Assembly: GCF_001293565.1 (NCBI RefSeq)
Contig: NZ_JXMU01000018.1
Coordinates: forward strand, 1 to 64,000
DNA: 64,000 bases
Origin: Ahrensia marina
GTDB lineage: Bacteria; Pseudomonadota; Alphaproteobacteria; Rhizobiales; Rhizobiaceae
Direction: 5' to 3'
Shown here: positions 8,062 to 15,084 of the stretch, piece by piece
Position numbering within the stretch: position 1 is the first letter of the stretch
How the letters are laid out: each line of letters begins with the position of its first letter
Notes under the pieces: model-generated
Databases searched by the model: none
Told to the model about the DNA's origin: nothing
The model's input: the letters and a program-made list of their open reading frames with translations, nothing else
Position numbers and translations under genes: made by a program

Positions 8062-8796
8062 CTAATTGTCTCCGGTCTTCATGAAGTTGCGCGACGCTTG
8101 CCCATCACGGGCAGTTTGTAGCGCCTGCATGCCGGTAGCATTGGTTTGTGCAGATTGTACGCGCAGCAGTTCCATGAGCAGCACTGCGACCTCTGCGTTC
8201 ACTCTGGTGTTAAAGTCGACACTGGCCTTGAGGTCAGATGTGGAATCGATCTGATCAACAAGTGAATTGATCCGACCAACCGCGTCATTGGCGCGCTTGT
8301 AGCTGTCTTCTGCCGTTGCAACGGCGGCCAAACCGGACCCTGCAAGCGATGCTATCGCTTTATCGGCAGCGACATCTGAACTGGCGAAGTCGGCAAGATC
8401 ATCGAGCTTAAAGCGCGTTTTCAGATCAGAGATAACTGACCGCATATTGCCTATGTTGCCAGCAATGGCGTTGCCGCTGATGGCACCATCAACAATGCCC
8501 TTGAGGTCATCTGCTGCCTGTCTCGCAGCTTTTTCGGCCGTGCCGTTCAATATGCTCGAAATGCCCTTGGCTCCTGTTATTGCGGTCAGTTGCTGCTGAA
8601 GGTTCGCCAATTGGTCCTTCATTGTTGTCAACTGCTTTAACTGCTCCTCATAGTCTTTGATTTGCTGTTGAAGTTGAGCAATGACCTGGGCAATCTGGGA
8701 TGTGTCGATGACAGGGATGCCCTGCGAAGAAGCGTTCGATACAGGGAACATAGAAAGCGATATAACTAAAGCAGTACGGGCGAGAAACTTCTTCAT
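8062..8796 (-). CDS. virB5: T4SS minor pilin VirB5
   Basis: A 244-residue exported protein. The start at 8796 gives a signal peptide (MKKFLARTALVISLSMFPVS, cleavage near ASSQG); the frame is open far upstream into virB4 sequence in another phase, which is a shadow. The mature part starts with the typical VirB5/TraC helix IAQVIAQLQQQIKDYEEQLK, a coiled coil, and continues mainly helical. VirB5 caps the T-pilus tip and helps adhesion. Its ATG overlaps the stop of the small lipoprotein gene. Confidence 0.88.
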   Translation of the reverse strand: MKKFLARTALVISLSMFPVSNASSQGIPVIDTSQIAQVIAQLQQQIKDYEEQLKQLTTMKDQLANLQQQLTAITGAKGISSILNGTAEKAARQAADDLKGIVDGAISGNAIAGNIGNMRSVISDLKTRFKLDDLADFASSDVAADKAIASLAGSGLAAVATAEDSYKRANDAVGRINSLVDQIDSTSDLKASVDFNTRVNAEVAVLLMELLRVQSAQTNATGMQALQTARDGQASRNFMKTGDN

Positions 8797-8939
8797 GTCA
8801 CAGCCTTTCCACTCTCTTGGATTTGCTTGTTGAGGGGTTTGTAATCGCAGGCGCATGGTGAGGTGTATTCGGTCGGAATAGACGCACATCCGGAAAGAGC
8901 TGCGATAGTTACGAGTACAAGTGTAAGCTTCTTTTTCAT
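8793..8939 (-). CDS. VirB7-like small lipoprotein of the T4SS
   Basis: A 48-residue frame overlapping both neighbours by ATGA junctions (virB4 stop and virB5 start). It begins MKKKLTLVLVTIAALSGC, a signal peptide with a perfect lipobox ending at Cys18, followed by two further cysteines in SPCACDY. Size, lipobox and location in a virB operon fit the VirB7 role, a lipoprotein that stabilises VirB9 in the outer membrane. Its place between virB4 and virB5, rather than before virB8, differs from the Agrobacterium order, so equivalence to VirB7 is an inference. Confidence 0.85.
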   Translation of the reverse strand: MKKKLTLVLVTIAALSGCASIPTEYTSPCACDYKPLNKQIQESGKAVT

Positions 8940-11299
8940 TGTGTGAGGTCCTTCCAGAATTCGGGGATTTCTCTCCAGCCTTCGGGCGCAGTTTCACCTT
9001 TTCCGCCACCCAGTATGGGCAAGAGCGGTCCAAGAGCATGAAGGTCCATGTCTATGATTGTGCTGTCATCGCCTGACTGCATAAGGGCCAATCGGTGACC
9101 AACACTGGATTGCATGAGAAAGTCTCGCTCGCGATCTGTGAGATTGAGGGGGGCAAGTTCAGCTTCGGTATTTCTATTCGATGGATAGACTAGCCTGGTT
9201 ACGACGCTTTCGATTATCGCGCCACCAGCCGCGCTCTCGGAGATATGAGAAACGCGCTGTGTGAGAAGCAAGACCGCAACGTTCTTCTTGCGCATCGTCA
9301 GCATCCAGTCTTTCAAGCGAGACTGGAAATACGGATCATCAAGGAGCTTCCATGCTTCATCCAGGACAAGCAGGGTAGGGCGTTCGTCTTCAACGATGCG
9401 TTCAATGCGTCTGAACACGTAAGAGAGCCAAGCCGTTCTCACATCATCATTGTCAAAAATCTCTGATAGGTCGAATGCGACGATGTCGTTTTCAAAACCA
9501 AGACTGTCTTTACCCTTGCCGTTGAAGAGCCACTCAAACTGCCCACCTTTATCCCAACGACCAATGCGGGTGTGCAGGTCTTTGCCATCATCGACAGCAC
9601 GAAGCTGAGTGCGAAAATGGGAGATCGTTTGAAGGTTCTTTGCAGCCTTGGCGTTGTCACGAGTGGCTTTGGCCAGCGCATCAATCTGCACGGGAGACAA
9701 TTCGCCACCCTTAGGCTTCAATATGGCTTCAAGCCAGTCTGTCAACCACGCAGCACCACGTTCATCGCTTTCGGCTTCAAACGGATTAAAACCGGTATTT
9801 TCGCCCATCTTCACTGGAGTGTAGTCACCGCCGAGCGCGCGGATAGGCATCTCCAAGCCCTGATCTTTGTCAAAGACGATAATGCGTGTGTTTAACCGTC
9901 TGGCTTGAGCCAGAAGAAAAGCGGTGCCGAGGGTTTTGCCTGAACCTGTTTGGCCCAAAACAAGCGAATGACCAACTGTGCGTTCCCCTTCACGGCCGGC
10001 TAAGTGGAAGTTGAACCGATAGGGTTCGCCATTTCCGGTTGGTAGAACAGTAATGGCTTCTCCCCATGGCGAGAGAGCTTTATCGCGCCCTCTTGCCGCA
10101 CCGTGTAACGCACCAAGCTCCGCAAAGTTTTGGGAGGAAATCATGGAAGCCCTGGTGCGATACGAATAGTTGCCGGGTTGTTGAGCAAAGAATGCCGCGC
10201 GGGCCGCAAAGTTCTCGCGGATCATCGAGCCACCGATGCTCGTAATTGCGCGCGTGATCATGCCAAGTGTATCGTCCAGTTCGGCTTCGCTATCGGCATA
10301 GATCGCTATGGTGCAATGGTGATTGCCGAAAGCGACCCTGCCAGAAGCCTGATCATCGGCGGCTTCTTCAAGCTGCATCTGTAAAGATCGGGCTGCATCT
10401 TCAGCGGCGGCCATTTGGCGCGCCACACGTTGAATCTTCTGCAGCGCCTCAATCTTCTCAGCTGGCGTGAATGAATTCGTCACAACCATGTCGGCTGCAA
10501 GATCAAGGCCGTCCAAAATGCCCGCGAATGTTGAGCCGGGATAATCCTTTAACGTGACGATCGCACCATATTTGGTGTTTTGCGAATGAGATCCAAAAAC
10601 TGTGAAGGCATCGCCTTGGAATTGCAGAGCAGCGTTGGCAATCAGGTCATTGATCGGCGTGAACTGCCGACCCGGCACAATTGGACTAAACTCTCCGCTG
10701 ATTGTAGCTCGCAGTAACCCTAGCCATTCACCGCCAGAAACCGTCATGCGTCGAGGATTGGTTCGCGCCAATGTTTCCATAATGGCGGACACGACTTGAT
10801 TGAGGCGAACAACACGCTTTTGCAGCTGTTCTTCCGTGTGTCTTTTGCCGCCTGAGAGCTTCGCCCAAAGGCCAACCACTTTCGAAGGACGGATCGTAAT
10901 TGTTACCAAGGTGGTTCTGTGTCTCAGACCTGCAACGCCGAGATAGGACTGCCACCGGTCATCAACGGTTTGGGCAAATGGCTTGTCATCATTGACCTGG
11001 TCAAGTGATGGCGATGTTCGCGTGGAAATCCGATGAACATAAAAGCCAACATCGGGCATTTGCTGAGCTACAAGAGAGGAAAATGCACCTGCAATCTCGG
11101 CAATCTCGAGTTCATCAGCCGTAGACGCGGAAAGACCATCAACAGCGAAAGACGCCATGACGTCACCATCTCGCAACAGGATTGTCTGATCATCAATTGC
11201 TGTAATGTAGGGGAGTCCTCGAGCGAGGAGCTCTTCACTTTCACGCCCCTGTTCTTTGATGGACTGTCCGGCAAGCGTGGCGCGGCTATCAAGCACCAT
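8936..11299 (-). CDS. virB4: T4SS ATPase VirB4
   Basis: A 787-residue CagE/TrbE/VirB4 ATPase. It has the N-terminal VirB4 domain (about residues 20-230) and the C-terminal ATPase domain with Walker A LGQTGSGKT near residue 450, Walker B LLVLDEAWKLLDDP and the following LLLTQRVSHI segment. VirB4 energises pilin extraction and substrate transfer. It is the largest gene of the operon, overlaps virB3 by 11 bases upstream and the lipoprotein gene downstream. Confidence 0.96.
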   Translation of the reverse strand: MVLDSRATLAGQSIKEQGRESEELLARGLPYITAIDDQTILLRDGDVMASFAVDGLSASTADELEIAEIAGAFSSLVAQQMPDVGFYVHRISTRTSPSLDQVNDDKPFAQTVDDRWQSYLGVAGLRHRTTLVTITIRPSKVVGLWAKLSGGKRHTEEQLQKRVVRLNQVVSAIMETLARTNPRRMTVSGGEWLGLLRATISGEFSPIVPGRQFTPINDLIANAALQFQGDAFTVFGSHSQNTKYGAIVTLKDYPGSTFAGILDGLDLAADMVVTNSFTPAEKIEALQKIQRVARQMAAAEDAARSLQMQLEEAADDQASGRVAFGNHHCTIAIYADSEAELDDTLGMITRAITSIGGSMIRENFAARAAFFAQQPGNYSYRTRASMISSQNFAELGALHGAARGRDKALSPWGEAITVLPTGNGEPYRFNFHLAGREGERTVGHSLVLGQTGSGKTLGTAFLLAQARRLNTRIIVFDKDQGLEMPIRALGGDYTPVKMGENTGFNPFEAESDERGAAWLTDWLEAILKPKGGELSPVQIDALAKATRDNAKAAKNLQTISHFRTQLRAVDDGKDLHTRIGRWDKGGQFEWLFNGKGKDSLGFENDIVAFDLSEIFDNDDVRTAWLSYVFRRIERIVEDERPTLLVLDEAWKLLDDPYFQSRLKDWMLTMRKKNVAVLLLTQRVSHISESAAGGAIIESVVTRLVYPSNRNTEAELAPLNLTDRERDFLMQSSVGHRLALMQSGDDSTIIDMDLHALGPLLPILGGGKGETAPEGWREIPEFWKDLTQ

Positions 11300-11564
11300 A
11301 AATCACCCCCTTGCCCTTGAAATAGGAAGCGGTGAAAGGGGTCACTCTGATGACCGTGAAGATCACATCGAAGATGCGTGAATCATAGGCTGCAAGCAGA
11401 CGTAATGCGATGTAGCCAACAATTGCGCTCACTCCGAAATAAATGAGCGACAATGTCGCGATGAATCCACCAACAACGACCAGCATCAAGATGATGACAT
11501 AGGTCATGGGCAAACCCATCAACGACACCGGCCGCGTCAAACCTTTGAAGAGGGGTGTGTTCAA
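11289..11564 (-). CDS. virB3: T4SS inner-membrane protein VirB3
   Basis: A 91-residue protein with the VirB3/TrbD/AvhB pattern: PLFKGLTRPVSLMGLPMTYV then two adjacent hydrophobic segments (YVIILMLVVVGGFIATLSL and FGVSAIVGYIALRLLA) and a C-terminal AAYDSRIFDVIF motif. The only start ahead of the conserved LTRP motif is a TTG at 11562-11564, preceded by AGGAG some 11 bases upstream. It overlaps virB4 and works with it in pilus biogenesis. Confidence 0.9.
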   Translation of the reverse strand: MNTPLFKGLTRPVSLMGLPMTYVIILMLVVVGGFIATLSLIYFGVSAIVGYIALRLLAAYDSRIFDVIFTVIRVTPFTASYFKGKGVIYGA

Positions 11565-11576
11565 GACCTGCTGCTC

Positions 11577-11873
11577 CTAGAACCCGGCTAGAATTGTGGC
11601 GGCGCCGAAAAGGATCACAAGTCCCACGACGACTGATCCGGCGTACAGCCAGTTCATGCGTCCTGTAAGAAACAGAATCCCAACAGCCGCCAAAGCGACC
11701 AGACCAAGTGCTCTTCCTACGGGACCGGTGAGGGCGGTGCCGATGGATGTGAGCATCGTTGTTACCGGCGACAAATCTTGCGCAGCTGCTGGCGAAATGA
11801 CGACGAATGTGGCGAGCATTGCGAAAAAGCTGGCTCTTAAACATGGGGCCAATACCGAGTTCAAAATTCCCAT
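11577..11873 (-). CDS. virB2: T4SS major pilin VirB2
   Basis: A 98-residue prepilin: signal peptide ending near SPAAAQD (residues 1-32), then two hydrophobic segments of the TrbC/VirB2 type (VGRALGLVALAAVGILFLTG and LYAGSVVVGLVILFGAATIL). It would be processed and polymerised into the conjugative pilus. The gene lies between virB1, which it overlaps by 13 bases, and virB3. Confidence 0.92.
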   Translation of the reverse strand: MGILNSVLAPCLRASFFAMLATFVVISPAAAQDLSPVTTMLTSIGTALTGPVGRALGLVALAAVGILFLTGRMNWLYAGSVVVGLVILFGAATILAGF

Positions 11874-12589
11874 ACAGATACATCTCCTTCGAGGTGTTGT
11901 TCTTTTCTGTCTTGTTTCAAAGCGGGTTTGGTCGTTGCCACTTCGGAAGAGGCGGCAACGGGAAAATCAGGAAGACCAACGACTTTGAGATTGCCGGCGA
12001 TATAGCTTCTAGTTTCGGGGAAGGGCGGTATGCCACCATATTGCTCGACCCTCTGCGGTCCCGCATTGTAGGCTGCTAGCGCTAGATCGAGTGATCCAAA
12101 TCGTTCAAGTAATTGCGTGAAATACCGAGCCGAACCAATCAAATTCTGTTTGGGATCAAACGGGTTTTCGACCTTCAGATCCGCGGCAGTCTCCGGCATG
12201 AGCTGTCCGAGGCCTTGTGCGCCTTTGGGTGAAAGTGCTTTGGGATTGAAGCTGCTTTCAGCATTGATGAGTGCCTCAAATATTTCCACGAAAGTGAGTA
12301 CGTCTAACCGAGCTTTGTGAACACCGGTGGCACCGGAAAACGTCAGTGCAATATCACGGGTGAGCTGTTTCAGCGCGGACTTGTCTTTATCATCGTTTGA
12401 CAAAGCGCCTGGCACAGATTTGGGCGCAGCGGGCTTCGCCTCTGTAATCGTTAACTGGCCATCACTTCCAAACTCAATGACCGTGGCAATTGCCATAGTC
12501 GCACCAGCACAATTGAGGGCGGCAGCATGCAAACCAAGACACAAGCTTGATCCCAAACGTTGCATTGCTGAACCCCATGAGATGGACAT
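11861..12589 (-). CDS. virB1: Lytic transglycosylase VirB1
   Basis: A 242-residue protein with a C-terminal SLT (goose-lysozyme-like) domain: the catalytic Glu in INAESSFNPKALSPKGAQG, then GLGQLMPETAADL and LALAAYNAGPQRVE. It opens the peptidoglycan locally for T4SS assembly. The N-terminus contains a hydrophobic, signal-like stretch (LGSSLCLGLHAAALNCAGAT). It is the first gene of the virB operon. Confidence 0.93.
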   Translation of the reverse strand: MSISWGSAMQRLGSSLCLGLHAAALNCAGATMAIATVIEFGSDGQLTITEAKPAAPKSVPGALSNDDKDKSALKQLTRDIALTFSGATGVHKARLDVLTFVEIFEALINAESSFNPKALSPKGAQGLGQLMPETAADLKVENPFDPKQNLIGSARYFTQLLERFGSLDLALAAYNAGPQRVEQYGGIPPFPETRSYIAGNLKVVGLPDFPVAASSEVATTKPALKQDRKEQHLEGDVSVWEF

Positions 12590-13089
12590 GGTTATCTCTT
12601 TTCCCTGAATTAAAGAAGCGCCAAATTTTCCTAGGAAAACTCGGACGCTGCGATGTGCTGAATTCTGGGAATATTGAAGTGTTTATTTACAATAAAGTCA
12701 ATACAAACAATAACTTAAGTGACATTAGCAGAATTGTGCTTGGCGGGTTTGATCCTGACAATCGAGATGAAACAAGGGTTTGAGTGGCACTCAAGCTCCG
12801 AGTGCGTAAGTCGACCACAAACAAAGTCGTTGTGAACAAGTCGTAGTAGCATTCTCTCTTTGCGACATCTTCAAATTTAGGTTAGTGAATTGGTGCGCTT
12901 GAGAAAAAGTCAGGCGTGGGGCTTCGTAACCTCACAATCACTGCATCCGGTTTCGGCCGGGTGGCAATGGCGCATGTCCAAGGCTTCGGCCCAAAGGTCA
13001 TTGCGCATGACCAGCAGTGGGCATGTTACGAACACCCGGCTATTACGCTGGGCGCCTCTTTCACAACACGGTGTGCTGGGAGGTCTCAT
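12590..13089. other. 500-base intergenic region upstream of virB1
   Basis: The stretch separates virB1 from the small plus-strand gene at 13090. It holds the predicted virB promoter and, at 12780-12794, a perfect palindrome TTGAGTG-G-CACTCAA that may be an operator. The part from about 12890 to 13089 is open in several frames but none has a ribosome binding site or recognisable product; I see no gene there. Confidence 0.5.
12673..12701 (-). promoter_or_regulatory. Predicted sigma70 promoter of the virB operon
   Basis: On the minus strand TTGACT (12696-12701) and TTCAAT (12673-12678) are 17 bases apart, in an AT-rich stretch about 80 bases upstream of virB1. The -10 element is only a moderate match. 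Assignment is by eye. Confidence 0.35.
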
Positions 13090-13293
13090 ATGCAAAGTGA
13101 ACCATCATCCAATAACGACCGGTCAAGTGACCGACGACGGCTCATTGAGAAGGTAAACGATCGTCTACATGTCGACGATATTGCTGAAGCACTCCGAGAA
13201 ATCGGTCGATATATGGACAAATACGAGCTGGAAATCCCATCCAGTCTGTTAGAGGAATACACTGTTGCTGGACGGCTAAAGCTGAATGCTTGA
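13090..13293 (+). CDS. Small hypothetical protein, 67 aa
   Basis: The start at 13090 is chosen because GGGAGG (13078-13083) stands seven bases upstream; the frame is open further upstream without a start context. The product is charged and probably helical (RRRLIEKVNDRLHVDDIAEA, then LREIGRYMDKYELEIPSSLL), with no signal or membrane segment. It stands alone between the virB promoter region and the MerR-family regulator. I do not recognise it; a small cytosolic or regulatory role is possible but unsupported. Confidence 0.6.
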   Translation: MQSEPSSNNDRSSDRRRLIEKVNDRLHVDDIAEALREIGRYMDKYELEIPSSLLEEYTVAGRLKLNA

Positions 13294-13387
13294 GCTCTAA
13301 GCTCGCCTTGTTAAAAATGTTCCATAAGATAGATTATGTGACAAAAGTCGCACTTCGGCGAGAACCCACCGGTAAGAGCCTGGCCAG

Positions 13388-13798
13388 TTAGTGCTCAGTC
13401 TCACAAAGACCATGATCAGCAAGCGTTTCAATTACAGCGCAATTGGCAATATTGCCCGCACCGCATTTCGACAGCCGTTTTAGCTCTCGTTCTAGCCGTT
13501 TCAATTTGGAAATTCTTTTCTGCACATCGGCAAGATGCTGTACGGCGATATTGTGCGCATCATGACAAGGCTTTTCAGGATGTTGGCTCAAACTGAGCAA
13601 GTCTTTAATATCTTCAATGGAAAAGCCAAGATCACGGGAGTGCCGTATAAACGACAAACGGCTTAACCCGTCTTTTGTATATCGGCGTTGATTACCTTCT
13701 GAACGCTCTGGCGCGTCAATCAAACCCATTTCTTCATAATACCTGATAGTCGGAATTTTTACACCTGTCCGCTTGGAAAGTTCACCAATTGAATACAT
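13388..13798 (-). CDS. MerR-family divalent-metal-responsive regulator (CadR/ZntR/PbrR-like)
   Basis: A 136-residue MerR-family regulator: MYSIGELSKRTGVKIPTIRY helix-turn-helix, wing with EGNQRRYTKDGL, and the dimerisation helix. Cys78 (EKPCHD) occupies the position that is Cys in sensors of divalent ions and Ser in CueR. The metal loop has C112 and C120 (KCGAGNIANC) with another Cys at 132. It is divergent from two methyltransferase genes and a CadA-type ATPase, and promoters with 19-bp spacers lie beside it. A Cd/Zn/Pb sensor is the best reading; the exact metal cannot be told. Confidence 0.85.
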   Translation of the reverse strand: MYSIGELSKRTGVKIPTIRYYEEMGLIDAPERSEGNQRRYTKDGLSRLSFIRHSRDLGFSIEDIKDLLSLSQHPEKPCHDAHNIAVQHLADVQKRISKLKRLERELKRLSKCGAGNIANCAVIETLADHGLCETEH

Positions 13799-13810
13799 TT
13801 AAAAGACCTC

Positions 13811-13841
13811 TTGAACCTATAACTACTAGAGAGTTTATAAA
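13811..13841 (+). promoter_or_regulatory. MerR-family promoter for the methyltransferase-ATPase run
   Basis: TTGAAC (13811-13816) and TATAAA (13836-13841) are separated by 19 bases, with the arms CTATA and TAGAG in the spacer as at CadR/ZntR/PbrR promoters. It lies between the divergent regulator and the gene at 13871 and points to the plus strand. Confidence 0.82.
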
Positions 13842-13870
13842 GCGTGGAAACAAAATGTGAAAGGCTTTAA

Positions 13871-14329
13871 ATGAGAAATCCTCCCCTTGCCCAACTGGCA
13901 TTCTGCTTCGCATTAGCGGGCAGTCTTAGTGCGTATATACCAATTTTGAATTTCTACTCACCAAACTGGCTAGTCGCTCTTGAAGTCATTGCCGGAGTGG
14001 CCTTCCTGCTGCCAGCTGTCTTTAGCTTCATACGGCATAAAACAACCGTAAACCCGCAATCACCAAATGAAGCATCTACACTCGTGATCGATGGCATCTT
14101 CGGCATAAGCCGAAACCCAATTTATGTTGGCATGCTACTTTTACTGTTAGCCTTTGTACTTTGGCTGGGCGCACTGAGCTCTTTCATTGCTGTGGCAATT
14201 TTTTACATCTCCATAGACCGATTTCAGATCCGTGTTGAGGAACAAAGCCTTCGCGAGAAGTTTGGCGAAGCATTTGACGAATATTCAGTGCGCGTACCGC
14301 GCTGGCTGATTTTTAAGAAAGGGGTTTGA
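13871..14329 (+). CDS. Isoprenylcysteine carboxyl methyltransferase-like membrane protein 1
   Basis: A 152-residue polytopic protein with about four membrane helices and the C-terminal ICMT/PEMT signature: SRNPIYVGM for the SAM-binding helix, then EEQSLREKFGEAFDEYSVRV and PRW. Proteins of this family methylate lipids or cysteine thiols; bacterial copies are often found next to heavy-metal efflux ATPases, where the substrate is unknown. It is the first gene after the 19-bp-spacer promoter and is followed with a one-base overlap by a second copy. Confidence 0.85.
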   Translation: MRNPPLAQLAFCFALAGSLSAYIPILNFYSPNWLVALEVIAGVAFLLPAVFSFIRHKTTVNPQSPNEASTLVIDGIFGISRNPIYVGMLLLLLAFVLWLGALSSFIAVAIFYISIDRFQIRVEEQSLREKFGEAFDEYSVRVPRWLIFKKGV

Positions 14330-14892
14330 TGATGACCATTGAAATTTATATCGCTACTTTGGCTGCAGGATTGATAGCGGGCGCCTATATGCTTGGTATG
14401 CTGGCATGGTCTGCCGTATATCCTGAAAAGCGAACCTGGCCGCCTGAACATGCAACCAAGGGCATCAAATTTCGTGTCTGGTTTATGACTATTCTGATAT
14501 TTGCCGCAGCCTTCATGCTTGGGGTTTTAGATTGGAACCGCTTCGAGGGGCCTTCAACAATCAGATGGGGCATCGGCGTGCCACTCATTGTTATAGGTAA
14601 TATCGCTGTTTGGAATGGCGTATTCAAAATTGGTATGGACGCTACAAGTGGCGAAGCCACGGGACTTAAAACGGATGGTCTTTATCGCTGGTCTCGTCAT
14701 CCACAATATGTTGCCGACATCACAATCCTGTTGGGTTGGGGGGTATTGGCAGCTTCGCTGTGGGCTTTGCCTGTTCTAGCGATCGGCTTCGCAGTCCTGG
14801 CAGTTGCACCTTTCGCCGAAGAGCCTTGGTTGGAAGAGGTTTATGGCGATAACTATCGGTCATATCGAATGCGCGTACGGCGTTACATCTAG
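14329..14892 (+). CDS. Isoprenylcysteine carboxyl methyltransferase-like membrane protein 2
   Basis: A 187-residue membrane protein with about five hydrophobic segments and the same C-terminal signature as its neighbour (SRHPQYVADI, then EEPWLEEVYGDNYRSYRMRV). The start is the ATG overlapping the upstream stop as TGATG; a second ATG follows directly. The two proteins are only distantly alike, so this looks like an old pair rather than a recent duplication. Function in metal resistance is inferred from context. Confidence 0.82.
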   Translation: MMTIEIYIATLAAGLIAGAYMLGMLAWSAVYPEKRTWPPEHATKGIKFRVWFMTILIFAAAFMLGVLDWNRFEGPSTIRWGIGVPLIVIGNIAVWNGVFKIGMDATSGEATGLKTDGLYRWSRHPQYVADITILLGWGVLAASLWALPVLAIGFAVLAVAPFAEEPWLEEVYGDNYRSYRMRVRRYI

Positions 14893-15020
14893 TCCAGAGA
14901 GACTACCAAACTGGAATAGCTGCGCTTCAAATCTCTTGGGCGAAGCTACGCTAAGCGGAGCGACCGTCGGTAGCTTTGTTCATAAGAAATCATTAAGTTC
15001 AGTCATTTCCGATTTTTTGC

Positions 15021-15051
15021 TTGAACCTCAAGCAGCTAGAGGTCGTAGAAA
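15021..15051 (+). promoter_or_regulatory. MerR-family promoter of the CadA-type ATPase
   Basis: TTGAAC (15021-15026) and TAGAAA (15046-15051) are 19 bases apart. ACCTC and GAGGT arms form a dyad spanning the -35 edge and spacer. It ends 33 bases before the ATPase start, and its layout matches the sites at 13811 and 23847. Confidence 0.82.
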
Positions 15052-15084
15052 TGGAGGACATACTAAAAGTTGGAGAATTAGAAT

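Noticed and set aside
8940-9039. N-terminal extension of virB5 to 9039
   Set aside because: The extension runs through the lipoprotein gene and the end of virB4 in another phase; the signal peptide and the ATGA overlap fix the start at 8796.
12890-13089. Plus-strand frames upstream of the 67-residue gene
   Set aside because: No ribosome binding site or domain; only the part from 13090 has a good start context.
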